From: Burkholderia anthina
GTDB taxonomy: Bacteria > Pseudomonadota > Gammaproteobacteria > Burkholderiales > Burkholderiaceae
Length of the DNA stretch: 62,264 nucleotides
Reading direction: 5' to 3'
NCBI RefSeq assembly: GCF_902498995.1
Contig: NZ_CABVLY010000038.1
Span: 1-62,264 of the forward strand
The position numbers and the translations under genes are program-made. Positions 17,624 through 27,311 of the stretch are shown piece after piece. The notes below the pieces were generated by a model. That model worked only from the letters and a program-made list of their open reading frames with translations. It did not search any database and was not told the DNA's origin. Numbering within the stretch: the first letter of the stretch is position 1; every line of letters begins with the position of its first letter.

Positions 17624-18412
17624 ATGTCGCTTCCCCATATCGATCTGCTGTACTCCCTGTCCGGCCTGTTCGTCGGCATTCTCGTCGGCCTGACCGGCGT
17701 CGGCGGCGGTTCGCTGATGACGCCGATCCTCGTGCTGCTGTTCGGCGTCCATCCCGCGACGGCAGTCGGCACCGACCTGCTGTACGCGGCCGCGACCAAG
17801 GGCACCGGCACGCTCGTCCACGGGCTGAAGGGGTCGATCGACTGGCGCATCACCGGCCGGCTCGCGGCAGGCAGCGTCCCGGCCGCGGCCATCACGCTGT
17901 GGGCGATGCATACGCACGGGATGAATGCGCCGGGCACCGCGCGGGTGATCCAGCTGGTGCTCGGCGTCGCGCTGCTGCTCACGTCGCTCGCGTTGATCTT
18001 CCGGCCGCAGCTCACCGCGCTCGCCGCACGCAATCCGCTCGCACCCAGCCCCGCGCGCACGCTGTGGTCGACCGTGCTGACCGGCGTCGTGCTCGGCGTG
18101 CTCGTGTCGATGACCTCGGTCGGCGCCGGCGCGATCGGCGTCACCGTGCTGCTGCTGCTGTACCCGACGCTCGCGACCACCCGCATCGTCGGGTCCGACA
18201 TCGCGCACGCGGTGCCGCTCACGCTCGTCGCGGGCATGGGCCACTGGCTGCTCGGTTCGGTCGACTGGTCGATGCTGCTGTCGCTGCTGCTCGGTTCGCT
18301 GCCCGGCATCGTGCTCGGCAGCCTGTTGTCGGCGCGCGCGCCCGAGCGCCTGCTGCGCAACCTGCTCGCCGCGACGCTCGTCGCGGTCGGCGTGCGGCTC
18401 GTGCTCGCCTGA
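17624..18412 (+). CDS. TSUP (TauE/SafE) family membrane permease
   Basis: Protein of 262 residues with about eight membrane segments arranged as two repeats, each starting with the TSUP glycine motif: GLTGVGGGSLMTPIL in the first half and SMTSVGAGAIGVTVLL in the second. Members export sulfite, sulfoacetate or related sulfur/organic anions. No sulfur gene lies nearby, so substrate is unknown. The ATG has no strong ribosome site. The 273-base gap before it contains no gene. Confidence 0.9.
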   Translation: MSLPHIDLLYSLSGLFVGILVGLTGVGGGSLMTPILVLLFGVHPATAVGTDLLYAAATKGTGTLVHGLKGSIDWRITGRLAAGSVPAAAITLWAMHTHGMNAPGTARVIQLVLGVALLLTSLALIFRPQLTALAARNPLAPSPARTLWSTVLTGVVLGVLVSMTSVGAGAIGVTVLLLLYPTLATTRIVGSDIAHAVPLTLVAGMGHWLLGSVDWSMLLSLLLGSLPGIVLGSLLSARAPERLLRNLLAATLVAVGVRLVLA

Positions 18413-18505
18413 ACGCCCGAACGCAACCGCCCGTTTCTCCGCCGCCAGCGTTTCGTCATCAACGGCCCGTGCATCGTCTGCCGGGCATTCGTCCGATCAA
18501 ATAAA

Positions 18506-18537
18506 ACAGCCCGACCGGCCTGCGCCGATCGGGCTGT
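18506..18537 (-). terminator. Rho-independent terminator of the S10 peptidase gene
   Basis: A 13-bp stem with one mismatch (18506-18518 with 18525-18537, six-base loop). On the minus strand it is followed by a T-rich run (TTTTATTT), about 70 bases after the peptidase stop. The plus-strand side lacks a T-run, so it acts for the minus strand. Confidence 0.75.
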
Positions 18538-18608
18538 CGTCCATCCGGGGCATCGCACACCCGCGCCGCCCGGCACGAGGCCGGGCCGCACGGATCGCTG
18601 CGCGACGC

Positions 18609-20444
18609 TTACCGCCCCTGCTGCTGCAGTTGCTGCTGCTTGAGCTGCTGCGTGCGCGCCTGCAGCTTCAGCACGCGTTGCAGCGCGGTCCGGTTCGCGA
18701 GGATGCCGTCGTAGAAGCTGCCGAGATCGCCCTTCAGCGCGGTGCGCGACGCGTCGTTCAGATAGATCATGTGGCCCGACGGGTAGTTCTTGATCGTCAG
18801 GTTCTGCGCCTTGAGCGTCGGATCGAGCGGCATCTGCGCGAGCGTCAGCTCGGTCTGGTGGAACGGCGTGACCGCATCGAAGTAGCCGTTCGCCGACAAC
18901 ACCTTCAGATCCGGGTTCACGCTCATCGTCGCCGCCAGGTCGCCGGCCGTGTACAGCGTATTGCCGCCGCCCTTGTTCGCGCCGGTCGGGTCGGTGTGGC
19001 TGAAGTCCCAGTTGTTGAAGACCTGGTCGTTCAGGTCCACGAACGACGACGTCGACGTGTACTTGAGGTCGGTGTTGATGTAGCTGTTCCACAGCACCGT
19101 GTACGCGCCGCCGACGTTCGTGATCGACGGATCGTTGCTGCCCGAGTTCGGCAGGATGTACGGCGCGATGCCCTTGCCCGTGTAGTTCGCGCGACCGTCG
19201 TACTGGCCGATCTGCGTGCCCGGCACGAGCGTCAGGAAGAACGTGTACGGCGGGTTGTCGTCCGACGACGGCACGTTGCCGAGCGCGGCCGGGTTGCCGA
19301 AGGTCTGGATCAGCGACGTCGGATCGGTGCCGATGTACGAGCCCATCTGCTGCGCGGTCTGCAGGTTCAGGTTCAGCCGCACGTTCAGGAAGCCGCCGTC
19401 CTGCGGGTTCGGCTTCTGCGCGAGCGGCGCGAGCGTGTTGTCCGCGTAGTTGCGAGCCTGGATCATGTACGCGTCGAGATCGGTCGGCGTCGGGTTGAGC
19501 GTCGTCTTCTTCCAGTAGAACGCATCGGCCGCGAGCGTCGGGAACGTGCCCGGCGCGGACAGCGCATTCGCATAGTCGAGGATCGACGACTGCAGCGTGA
19601 TCCCGTTCAGGTCGATGCCGTCCTCGTGCAGCACCCACGACACGACCGCGCTGCGCGCCGTGCCGTACGACTCGCCGTACAGGAACTTCGGCGAATTCCA
19701 GCGCGAGTACTTGGTCAGGTAGCGCTGGATGAAGCGGTCGATCGAGCGCGCGTCCTGGTCGGTGCCCCAGAAATCCTTGTTCTTCGCCGGGGCGATCGCC
19801 GCCGAGTAGCCGGTACCGACCGGGTTGATGAACACGAGGTCGGTGCGGTCGAGCAGGCTGTCCGGGTTGTCGAGCAGCTTGTACGGGGCCGGCGGCGTGA
19901 AATTCGGGAACGACGACTGCAGGCGCTTCGGCCCGAACGAGCCGAGCAGCAGGTAGACCGACGACGAACCGGGGCCGCCGTTGTAGAAGAACGTGACCGG
20001 GCGCGGCTTCGACGGATCCGGGTTGTCCTGCGTGTACGCGACGTAGAACATCTTCGCGTTCGGCGCCGACGTGGTCGGGTCGATGGTGGTCAGGTGGCCG
20101 GTGGTGGCCGTGTACTTGATGGTCTTGCCGCCGATCGCGACCTGGCGGTGCACGACCGCCGCGCCTTCGGTCGAGTCCGTGACCGCATCGTCGGGCCCGG
20201 TGCCGTACACGTCGTTGTCGACGTACGGCTGGTCGGCCGCGGCCGCCGTTGCGTCGGCGCTGGCCGACGTGCTGCCGTTCGACGTCGTCGCGGCCGCCGC
20301 GGAGGTCGCGGCGGACGGCCCTGATCCGTCGTCGCCGCCGCACCCCGTGACGAGCAGCGCCGCCGCCGCGGCTGCGGCGAGCGGCACGCCCAGTGTCGTT
20401 CCAAATAGCGCGAAACCGTCTTTCAAGGACTTCAGTGTCGTCAT
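18609..20444 (-). CDS. S10 family serine carboxypeptidase-like lipoprotein
   Basis: Protein of 611 residues. A signal peptide ends in the lipobox LVTGC (Cys35), followed by a Ser/Ala/Thr-rich linker, so it should be an anchored lipoprotein. S10 peptidase motifs follow: the oxyanion segment NGGPGSSS (155-162), catalytic GESYG (Ser259), Asp in SANGYFDAVTP and His in YPSGHMIYL near the C-terminus. The complete triad suggests an active acid-type carboxypeptidase. The tail is unusually rich in glutamine (QQLKQQQLQQQ). It is monocistronic with its own terminator. Substrate unknown; bacterial S10 relatives are poorly studied. Confidence 0.9.
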   Translation of the reverse strand: MTTLKSLKDGFALFGTTLGVPLAAAAAAALLVTGCGGDDGSGPSAATSAAAATTSNGSTSASADATAAAADQPYVDNDVYGTGPDDAVTDSTEGAAVVHRQVAIGGKTIKYTATTGHLTTIDPTTSAPNAKMFYVAYTQDNPDPSKPRPVTFFYNGGPGSSSVYLLLGSFGPKRLQSSFPNFTPPAPYKLLDNPDSLLDRTDLVFINPVGTGYSAAIAPAKNKDFWGTDQDARSIDRFIQRYLTKYSRWNSPKFLYGESYGTARSAVVSWVLHEDGIDLNGITLQSSILDYANALSAPGTFPTLAADAFYWKKTTLNPTPTDLDAYMIQARNYADNTLAPLAQKPNPQDGGFLNVRLNLNLQTAQQMGSYIGTDPTSLIQTFGNPAALGNVPSSDDNPPYTFFLTLVPGTQIGQYDGRANYTGKGIAPYILPNSGSNDPSITNVGGAYTVLWNSYINTDLKYTSTSSFVDLNDQVFNNWDFSHTDPTGANKGGGNTLYTAGDLAATMSVNPDLKVLSANGYFDAVTPFHQTELTLAQMPLDPTLKAQNLTIKNYPSGHMIYLNDASRTALKGDLGSFYDGILANRTALQRVLKLQARTQQLKQQQLQQQGR

Positions 20445-21007
20445 TATTGCCTCTCGAACAGAACGATAAATACCGCCGACCGCAAAGGATCATTTGCGCC
20501 GGCGCTCCGCACCGGAATGCATTCGTTATGCGACGCACCCCGAGTTTTTTACCGGATCAGCGAGTACCGTCCGGCATGATTTACCCCACCCATATTTCGC
20601 GACTGCGCAATGGAATCCATTCCATTGCGAACGACAATTCAATAATCCGCAGCAATACGGATTCAGGCGGCAATCCGTACGCGCCATAAAGCAAACGGCA
20701 AAAACCTCCCCCGCAAAGCCCGCCAGACAAGGCGGCCTCGCTTCGAACAGACGAACGATCCCCGTCGACGAGCGGCCGGCCAATCGCAAAACAACGGCCA
20801 GTCGCTGCTCGAATCGACTTAATAAAATCGAAAGGATCGGTTAATTATGCGGAAAGGATTATTGTCTCTCGGTAATTTATTAAATTAAGTGAAAATATCG
20901 GCGCATATTAGATTCCGGGTTTTCCGCCGTAAAGTAATAATTTGTTACAGGGCAAGCCATTCGGATAAAAAATCGAGCGGAACCGATTCCGGACGCTGAA
21001 AAGAAAA
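20445..21007. other. AT-rich intergenic region, about 560 bp
   Basis: Separates the S10 peptidase start from the terminator of the hydrolase gene. The stretch 20815-20945 is distinctly AT-rich (runs such as TTAATTATG and ATTTATTAAATTAAG), unlike the rest of the window. It likely holds the peptidase promoter. Short open frames here lack ribosome sites and recognisable codon use; no gene is supported. Confidence 0.5.
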
Positions 21008-21029
21008 AAGCCGGACGACTGTCCGGCTT
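21008..21029 (-). terminator. Rho-independent terminator of the 3HB-oligomer hydrolase gene
   Basis: Perfect 9-bp stem (21008-21016 with 21021-21029) around a GACT loop (plus-strand reading), followed on the minus strand by TTTTTTCTTTTC. It begins 25 bases beyond the stop codon of the hydrolase gene. Confidence 0.9.
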
Positions 21030-21054
21030 CGGGCGTGCGGCGCGCCGGGCGCCG

Positions 21055-23145
21055 TCAGAGCGGCACGTCGATCGTGCCGGCGCCGGCGGTGATCGCGTTC
21101 GCGCCGGGCGACGACGAGATCGGCGGCAGGTTCGCGCTCGTCAGCGCGGGCGCGGCGCCCGGCGTGCCGCCGCGCGGCACCGTGCGGATCACCTGCGACG
21201 GCGGCAGCGGCGCGCCGTTCTTCAAGTGCCGCCACATCAGGTTCAGCGCCTGCAGGTTGTAGTAGTGAACCGGCACGAAGCGCGTGTCGAAGCCCGCCAC
21301 CGGCAGGAACGCGTCGAAGTGCTGGCCGTTCGTCACCTCGTAGAACACGAGCTGGCTGCGGCCGCCTTCGCTGATGCCGTTTTGCGCGACGTACGCGCGC
21401 GACGCATGGTTCACCGGCACGAGCGCGTCGCTGCGGCCCTGCACGATGATCGCCGGCTTGCCCTGCAGGTTCGCGTTCACGCGCACCGCGTCGACGTTCG
21501 CGGGCATGTCGAGCATCCCGTTGGTCCACAGCTGGCGCAGGCACAGCGCGCCCGCGAAGCTCGCGTCGGGCGTCGCGAGCCGGTGATCGATGCCCGCGCC
21601 GGTGTTGAACACGAGATCGATGCCGGCCGTCGGCGGCACGCCGTTGCCGAGGCCGAACACGGCCGGCATCGGCGACGCCGCGGGCGGCGCGACCGTGCCC
21701 GTCGCCGCGCTGGTGGTCGCGAAGCTGAAATTGCACAGGTTGTCGGTCGCGCGCGAGCGCGTGTACGCATTCGCATAGGTGACCGCGATCGCCGGAATCG
21801 CCTGCGAATCCCACATCGGCGCGTGCAGCAGGTCGGAATCGGCGAGATAGCCGGCCGCGTGCAGTTGCGCGAGCGCGTCGGCGGCCTGGCTCGGCGTATC
21901 GGCGCCCGACACGAGCCCCGCCGCCGCGAGCGTCGCGCAGCGCTGCGTGCGGATCGACTGCGTGGTGGCGAGCGGCAGCGCGCTCAGGTACGGCTCGCCG
22001 GCGAGCGACGCCGATGCGGCCGCGCACGGCTGCAGCAGGTTCGCGAGCGTCGCGTAATCGGCCAGCGGCCGGCCGAACGACGGCACCGGCTGGCCGCCTT
22101 CGCGCACGAGCGCGTTCGCCGCCATCCGCACGTTGATCTGCGGCTCGCCGACCACGACCGCCGTGATCCAGCGGCGCGTGTCCTGCTCGGCCGCCGCGAG
22201 CGCGGCGCCACCGCCGTTGCTGACGGATGCGGCGATCGTCGTGATGTCGCCCGGATGGTAGCGCACGCCGCGATGCGAGCTGTCGAGCAGCGGCCCGAAC
22301 CGTTCGTTGAGCGCCCAGTAAGCGAATTCGACCGACTGCAGCGTCGCACGGCCCCAGTCCTGCTCGGGATTTTGCTGCGAATGCGCGTGCTTGAACGCGT
22401 AGCGGTTCGGAAAGCGGCTGTTGTACGTGGCGAGATCGCCGCTCGTCACGTTGGCGGTGAAGAGGCTGGCGTTGCCGGCCAGCACCGCGTTGGCGAGCGT
22501 GCCGTCGATCAGCGTGATCGTGTCGGTGCCGAGCTCGTGCGCGCCGTTGCCGCCGCCCTTGTCGTTGTACGCCACGGCGCAGCCGCGCTTGAGCCCCCAT
22601 TCGCCGGCCGCCGAAATCGCGCCGTACACGCCGCGCGAGCCCGACGACGTCGCCGTGACGATGCACGGCTGCGCGGGATCGAAGCTCGCGGGCACCTGCA
22701 CGAGCAGCGTCACGTTCTTGCGGCCGCTGCCGTCGTCGGCATACGCGAGATATTCGGTGCCGGGGATCCTGCCTTCGCCGAGCGTGTCGTTGCCGTCGAG
22801 GTCGACGTTCGGCCCCCAGAAGCGGCCGTAGCCGCCGTTGGCGCTCATGTCGACGAGCGCGCGGTAGTTCGACCAGATCGCGACCCGGCGCAGTTCGGCA
22901 CCCGTCGGCCGCGACGGATTCGCGAATGCCGGTGCGGCGGCGGCGGCGAGGCCCGTCTTGCCGAGGCCGGCCGTCAGCAGGTCGTCGCTCGCGCCGTCAT
23001 AGGCGGTCGTGCGCACGCTGCCGGACACGAAGCCGGGCAGCCGGTTGCGTTCGCCCGAATCGTCGCCGTTGCAGGCGCCGAGCATCGTCGCCGCGGCCAG
23101 CGCCGCGCCGAGAAGAATCCGACTGCCCCACCCGTGCGTCGTCAT
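21055..23145 (-). CDS. D-(-)-3-hydroxybutyrate oligomer hydrolase, probable lipoprotein
   Basis: Enzyme of 696 residues in the 3HBOH family (PF10605) that splits soluble oligomers left by polyhydroxybutyrate depolymerase into 3-hydroxybutyrate. Family hallmarks include WSNYRALVDMSANGGYG, the VTATSSGSRGVYGAI segment, and the probable nucleophile region AASVSNGGGAAL (Ser307 or Ser309). The N-terminus ends in LGAC at residue 25, which looks like a lipobox, so the protein may be anchored rather than free. AGAGGG precedes the chosen ATG; longer upstream starts lack a signal peptide at the right place. It has its own terminator. Confidence 0.9.
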   Translation of the reverse strand: MTTHGWGSRILLGAALAAATMLGACNGDDSGERNRLPGFVSGSVRTTAYDGASDDLLTAGLGKTGLAAAAAPAFANPSRPTGAELRRVAIWSNYRALVDMSANGGYGRFWGPNVDLDGNDTLGEGRIPGTEYLAYADDGSGRKNVTLLVQVPASFDPAQPCIVTATSSGSRGVYGAISAAGEWGLKRGCAVAYNDKGGGNGAHELGTDTITLIDGTLANAVLAGNASLFTANVTSGDLATYNSRFPNRYAFKHAHSQQNPEQDWGRATLQSVEFAYWALNERFGPLLDSSHRGVRYHPGDITTIAASVSNGGGAALAAAEQDTRRWITAVVVGEPQINVRMAANALVREGGQPVPSFGRPLADYATLANLLQPCAAASASLAGEPYLSALPLATTQSIRTQRCATLAAAGLVSGADTPSQAADALAQLHAAGYLADSDLLHAPMWDSQAIPAIAVTYANAYTRSRATDNLCNFSFATTSAATGTVAPPAASPMPAVFGLGNGVPPTAGIDLVFNTGAGIDHRLATPDASFAGALCLRQLWTNGMLDMPANVDAVRVNANLQGKPAIIVQGRSDALVPVNHASRAYVAQNGISEGGRSQLVFYEVTNGQHFDAFLPVAGFDTRFVPVHYYNLQALNLMWRHLKNGAPLPPSQVIRTVPRGGTPGAAPALTSANLPPISSSPGANAITAGAGTIDVPL

Positions 23146-23215
23146 TGCCGCCCTCTCGATCTCGTCATGGGTCCGCCGCCGCGTCGTGCGCGGCTCGCGG
23201 CCGTTGAAGCGCAAA

Positions 23216-23239
23216 CGGGCCCCGGCATGCCGGGGCCCG
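23216..23239 (-). terminator. Strong hairpin after the BON protein gene
   Basis: Perfect 24-bp palindrome (23216-23227 with 23228-23239), 44 bases after the BON gene stop on the minus strand, followed by GTTTGC. The short T-run makes it a weak but plausible intrinsic terminator; it also separates the BON gene from the hydrolase gene. Confidence 0.55.
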
Positions 23240-23283
23240 CCTGCAAGCGGGCGCGGACGGCGCTGGCGCGCCGCCGCCCGGCG

Positions 23284-23649
23284 TCATTGCTGCTGGACCG
23301 TCAGCTTGTTCGTGACCGACGTCACGCCCTTCACGCCCTTGGCCGCGGCTTCCGCCTTGTCGATCTGTGCCTGATCGGGCACCGTGCCCTCCAGCGTGAT
23401 CGCCCCGCCCTTCGAGCGGACGACGAGGTTCGCCACGTTCACGCCGCCATCCTTCGTAATCGCCTTGCGCACCGCGTAACCCAGCTTGCGGTTCGCCTTC
23501 TTCGCGGTCTTGGCTGCCGCCTTCGGCGAGCTCGTCGCCGCGGCCGGCGCTTCGGTGGCCGCCGCATCGCTCGACTGCGCGTAGACGCTGCCCGTCAAAC
23601 AGGCCGCCACGGCCGCAACACCCAACGCTCTCAACACGATCGACTTCAT
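23284..23649 (-). CDS. Secreted BON-domain protein
   Basis: Protein of 121 residues with a signal peptide (ending GSVYA before QSS), a lysine/alanine-rich linker, and a single C-terminal BON domain of about 65 residues (NVANLVVRSKGGAITLEGTVPDQ and GVKGVTSVTNKL). BON domains bind phospholipid and occur in osmotic-stress proteins such as OsmY. AAGGAG lies six bases before the ATG. Likely periplasmic and involved in envelope protection, by family inference. Confidence 0.88.
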   Translation of the reverse strand: MKSIVLRALGVAAVAACLTGSVYAQSSDAAATEAPAAATSSPKAAAKTAKKANRKLGYAVRKAITKDGGVNVANLVVRSKGGAITLEGTVPDQAQIDKAEAAAKGVKGVTSVTNKLTVQQQ

Positions 23650-24088
23650 GCTATCTCCTTGTGACTCCGGAACGGCCGTGCACAGTACGGCCGGAAACCC
23701 CCAAAGGCAGCCGGCCCGCGCGCAAACGGGCGGGACGGCCGATGATTTCCACGGCGATGCGAGAGAGGCGACACGGGCCGGCGACCGGCGCGCGCGAATG
23801 CGGGCCGGCCGGGCCGGACAGCCGCCGGCCGGACGCGCCCGGTCTCATTGCGTGCCGGGTCGCGCGCGAATCGGGCGCGGCTGCGTCGCACAATGTAATC
23901 CAGCGCCCGCCGAAGCGCAAAGCTTTTGACGCGCGAGCGCCCGCCGACGTGGGCGCACAGCCGCGCCGCGGCGCCCGGCTCGCGCACGCGCGGCGAAACC
24001 GGGTACCATCGCCGCCAGAACGTGCACCGCGTGCATCGTCGGTCACGGTCGCCATCGATGCGTCACACCCGTGTCATCCGCCGATTCC
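23650..24088. other. Divergent intergenic region, about 440 bp
   Basis: Lies between the BON gene and the TAXI receptor gene and must contain both promoters. It is GC-rich. Frames across it on both strands are Arg-rich and lack ribosome sites. No clear operator, hairpin with T-run, or RNA gene could be seen. Confidence 0.5.
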
Positions 24089-25516
24089 ATGAAGCCTGCC
24101 CGCCCTCGCCCGCCACGCCGCATCCTCGCCCGCTTCGTCGCGGTGTCGTGGCGCGATCTCGCCCTGTCGATCGGCCCTACCGTGCTGCTCGCCGCGGCGG
24201 CCGTCTGGCTCGCGGTCAAGCTGATCCAGCCCGCGCCGCCGTCCACCCTCGTGATTTCGTCCGGGCCGCCCGGCAGCACGTACTGGAACGCCGCGCAGAA
24301 ATACAAGACGATCCTCGCGAAAAACGGCATCACGCTCGACGTCGAGTCGTCCGAAGGATCCGCGCAGAACCTCGCGCGGCTGTCGAACCCGAACGCGCCG
24401 GTCGACGTGGGCTTCGTGCAGAGCGGCATCGGCCCGAAGGAGCGCGACGAACAGCTGGTGTCGCTCGGCAGCATCGGCTACGTGCCGCTCGCGATCATGT
24501 ACCGCGGCCCGATCGTCGCGCGCCTGTCCGATTTCAAGGGCAAGCGGCTCGCGCTCGGCTCGGAAGGCAGCGGCGCGCGCGAGCTGAGCCTCGCGCTGCT
24601 GAAGATGAACGGCATCGTGCCGGGCGGTTCGACCGAACTGCTGCCGACCGCCGGCGAAGACGCCGCGACCGAACTGCTCGACGGCAAGATCGACGCCGCG
24701 TTCCTGTCCGGCGACTCGACGCAGATCCCGGTGATGGCGAAGCTGTTCCGCGCGCCCGGCGTGCACGTGTACTCGTTCACGCAGGCCGAAGCGTACGCGC
24801 GGCGTTTCCCGTACCTGACCGCGATCACGCTGCCGATGGGCGTCTACGATCTCGGCCGCAACCTGCCGCCCGCCGACATCCATACGGTCGCACCGACGAT
24901 CGAGCTGGTCGCGCGCGACACGCTGCATCCGGCGCTGTCCGACCTGCTGATCGAGGCCGCGCGCGAAGTGCACGGCCACGCGACGATCCTCCAGCACGCG
25001 GGCGAATTCCCGTCGCCGATCACGCGCGGCTTCCCGCTGTCGGACGATGCGGCGCGCTACTACAAGTCGGGCAAGACCTTCCTGTACCGGCGCCTGCCGT
25101 TCTGGGTCGCGAGTCTCGTCGACCGGCTGCTCGTCGTGGTGGTGCCGCTGATCGTCGTGCTGATTCCGGGGCTGCGGCTCGTGCCGTCGCTGTACGGCTG
25201 GCGCGTGCGCTCGCGCATCTACCGCTGGTACGGCGCGCTGATCGCGCTCGAGCGCAGCGCGCTCGGCGAGCATACGGCCGAGGAACGCGTCGCGCTGCTC
25301 GACGAGCTCGACGATATCGAGGAAGCCGTGAACCGGATGAAGATGCCGCTCGCGTATGCGGGACAGTTCTATGTGCTGCGCGAGCACATCGGCTTCGTGC
25401 GCGAGCGGCTCACCGCGCAAGATCGCGACACGACGGCAGACACGCCCGGCGCCGACACCGGCGACACGTCGCCGCCGGCCGGCGCGCCCCCTCGGGCGAC
25501 TCCCGGTTCCGCATGA
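24089..25516 (+). CDS. TAXI-family TRAP transporter solute receptor with C-terminal membrane segment
   Basis: Protein of 475 residues. An N-terminal membrane helix (about 24-44) precedes a TAXI receptor domain with the typical opening STLVISSGPPGSTYWNAA and the SEGSAQNLARLSN and LGSEGSGAREL segments. After residue 330 a second membrane helix (LLVVVVPLIVVLIPGL) and a charged helical C-terminus follow. This anchored form differs from the usual soluble periplasmic receptor. No DctQ/DctM or fused 4TM-12TM permease gene is nearby. ATG 24089 was preferred over a GTG six codons earlier; neither has a clear ribosome site. Confidence 0.8.
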   Translation: MKPARPRPPRRILARFVAVSWRDLALSIGPTVLLAAAAVWLAVKLIQPAPPSTLVISSGPPGSTYWNAAQKYKTILAKNGITLDVESSEGSAQNLARLSNPNAPVDVGFVQSGIGPKERDEQLVSLGSIGYVPLAIMYRGPIVARLSDFKGKRLALGSEGSGARELSLALLKMNGIVPGGSTELLPTAGEDAATELLDGKIDAAFLSGDSTQIPVMAKLFRAPGVHVYSFTQAEAYARRFPYLTAITLPMGVYDLGRNLPPADIHTVAPTIELVARDTLHPALSDLLIEAAREVHGHATILQHAGEFPSPITRGFPLSDDAARYYKSGKTFLYRRLPFWVASLVDRLLVVVVPLIVVLIPGLRLVPSLYGWRVRSRIYRWYGALIALERSALGEHTAEERVALLDELDDIEEAVNRMKMPLAYAGQFYVLREHIGFVRERLTAQDRDTTADTPGADTGDTSPPAGAPPRATPGSA

Positions 25517-25611
25517 GCGGACGATCCGCGATCATTGCTGCATCCGCGCGCCACCGCGTAACATGAAGGCCGCCGCCAGGCGCGCACGCCCCACCCTCTG
25601 GAGATCCGCCC

Positions 25612-26250
25612 ATGACAACCGGCCTCGACACTGCCCAGCCTGCCTGGTTCTTCGACTTCGTGTCGCCGTTCTCCTACCTGCTGCTCGAACAACACGACAA
25701 GTGGCCGGACGTGCCGTTCGAACCCGTCGCCGTGTCGCTGCCCGACCTGCAACGTCACTGGGGGCAGCGCTCGAGCGCGGACGTCCCGGCCAAGCGCGTG
25801 TTCACGTACCGTCACGCGCTGTTTCGCGCCGAACAGCTCGGCATCCGCTTCAAGATGCCGCCCGCGCATCCGTTCGATTCCGACAAGGTGCTGCGCCTCG
25901 CGATCGCGCTGCGTGCCGACATCGCGACCGTGCGCGAAATGTTCCGCTTCATCTGGCGCGACGGCAACGATCCGTCGACGCCGGACGGGTTCGCCGCGCT
26001 GTGCGAGCGCGTCGGCGTCGGGCACGGCGACGAACTGATCGAATTCGAGGAAACGAGTGCGCAACTGCGCCGCAACACCGACGACGCGATCGCGCTCGGC
26101 GTGTTCGGCGTGCCGACTTTCTGGATGAACAAGCAGCTGTTCTGGGGCGAGGACGCGCTGCCGATGGTGCTGTACTGCGCGCGCACGCCGAACTGGCTCG
26201 AGTCGCGCGAGGTCAAGCGGATCAGCACGCTGCCGAAGGGCCGCGCGTGA
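25612..26250 (+). CDS. 2-hydroxychromene-2-carboxylate isomerase-like (DsbA-fold, GST-kappa related)
   Basis: Protein of 212 residues. The N-terminal FDFVSPFSYLLLEQ is the signature of HCCA isomerases, with Ser in SPFSY at the glutathione site in place of a cysteine; the C-terminal GVFGVPTFWMNKQLFWGED is also typical. Members isomerise chromene carboxylates in naphthalene catabolism, but many bacterial paralogues act on other, unknown glutathione-linked substrates. No naphthalene genes are here. GGAGA lies eight bases before the ATG. A LysR gene follows 68 bases later. Confidence 0.85.
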   Translation: MTTGLDTAQPAWFFDFVSPFSYLLLEQHDKWPDVPFEPVAVSLPDLQRHWGQRSSADVPAKRVFTYRHALFRAEQLGIRFKMPPAHPFDSDKVLRLAIALRADIATVREMFRFIWRDGNDPSTPDGFAALCERVGVGHGDELIEFEETSAQLRRNTDDAIALGVFGVPTFWMNKQLFWGEDALPMVLYCARTPNWLESREVKRISTLPKGRA

Positions 26251-26318
26251 TGGCCGGTATCACGCACGGCAACGCGCGGCTGCGGTAAGGTTACGCATCC
26301 CCGAATCGACCCGTACCG

Positions 26319-27266
26319 ATGGAAGACGACGACCGTACCGCCTCGCTCGATATCTGGCTCGTGCGCGTATTGCGCACGCTGCTGCTCGAGCGCAGCGTCA
26401 CGCAAGCCGCGCTGCGGCTGAACCAGACCCAGCCCGCGATCAGCACCGCGCTGCGCAAGCTGCGCGAAACGCTGAACGACCCGATTCTCGTGCGCGGCAA
26501 ATCCGGGATGGTGCCGACCGAATACGGCGCATCGCTGCTCGGCGCGGCGTCGCGCGCGCTGCGCGAAGTCGACTTCATCGCGACGCCGCACGGCGACTTC
26601 GATCCGTCGTCCGCGCGGCGCACGTTCCGCGTCGCCGCGCCCGACTACCTGAACGACTTCTTCATGCCGACGCTGATCGAGCGCTTTCGCGACGCGGCGC
26701 CGCATGCGCATCTGGAAATCGATTCGCTGAATCCCGCGCTCGATCACGCGGGCGCGCTCGAATCGGGCGCGCTCGATCTCGTGATCGGCAACTGGCCGAA
26801 ACCCGACCCGCACTTCGCGCGCCAGGACCTGTTCTCCGACACGATCGTGTGCCTGATGCGCGACGCGCATCCGCTCGCGCGCGCGCCGCTCACACGCGAA
26901 GCGTACGCATCGGCCGCGCACGTGGCGCCGACGCCGTACACCGGCGACAAGCGCAACGCGATCGAAATCGGCCTCGCGCGCGCCCGTCTCACGCGGCGAA
27001 TCGTGACGACGCTGCCGTACTTCGGGATCGTGCCGCAGGTGCTGCTGCAATCGGACCTGATCTTCACGACGACGCGCCGCTTCGCGACGCACTATGCGCA
27101 ACTGCTGCCGCTCGTCGTCGTCACGCCGCCGGTGCCGTTTCCGCGCATCAAGAGCTACCTGCTCACGCATCCGCAACCGGATCGCCCGACCGATATCGCG
27201 TGGCTGTGCGCGCTGATGCAGAGCGTGTCCGACGAACTGACGGCGCAGCGCGGCCGCAAGCGCTGA
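26319..27266 (+). CDS. LysR-family transcriptional regulator
   Basis: Protein of 315 residues with an N-terminal winged helix-turn-helix (about 10-68: LLLERSVTQAALRLNQTQPAISTALRKLRETL) and a C-terminal co-inducer domain resembling the NodD/NahR/PcpR branch (AAPDYLNDFFMPTL). It follows the HCCA-isomerase-like gene on the same strand, which is unusual for a classic divergent LysR target, and is convergent with the NTF2-fold gene. Target unknown. Confidence 0.88.
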   Translation: MEDDDRTASLDIWLVRVLRTLLLERSVTQAALRLNQTQPAISTALRKLRETLNDPILVRGKSGMVPTEYGASLLGAASRALREVDFIATPHGDFDPSSARRTFRVAAPDYLNDFFMPTLIERFRDAAPHAHLEIDSLNPALDHAGALESGALDLVIGNWPKPDPHFARQDLFSDTIVCLMRDAHPLARAPLTREAYASAAHVAPTPYTGDKRNAIEIGLARARLTRRIVTTLPYFGIVPQVLLQSDLIFTTTRRFATHYAQLLPLVVVTPPVPFPRIKSYLLTHPQPDRPTDIAWLCALMQSVSDELTAQRGRKR

Positions 27267-27311
27267 CACACACGGCCGCACGGGCCTTCGCCTTCAGCCC
27301 GCGCGGCTCGC

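Noticed and set aside
17530..20538. Minus-strand open frame of about 1000 codons
   Set aside because: It is another frame of the S10 peptidase and antisense of the TSUP gene; composition is Arg-rich and domain-free.
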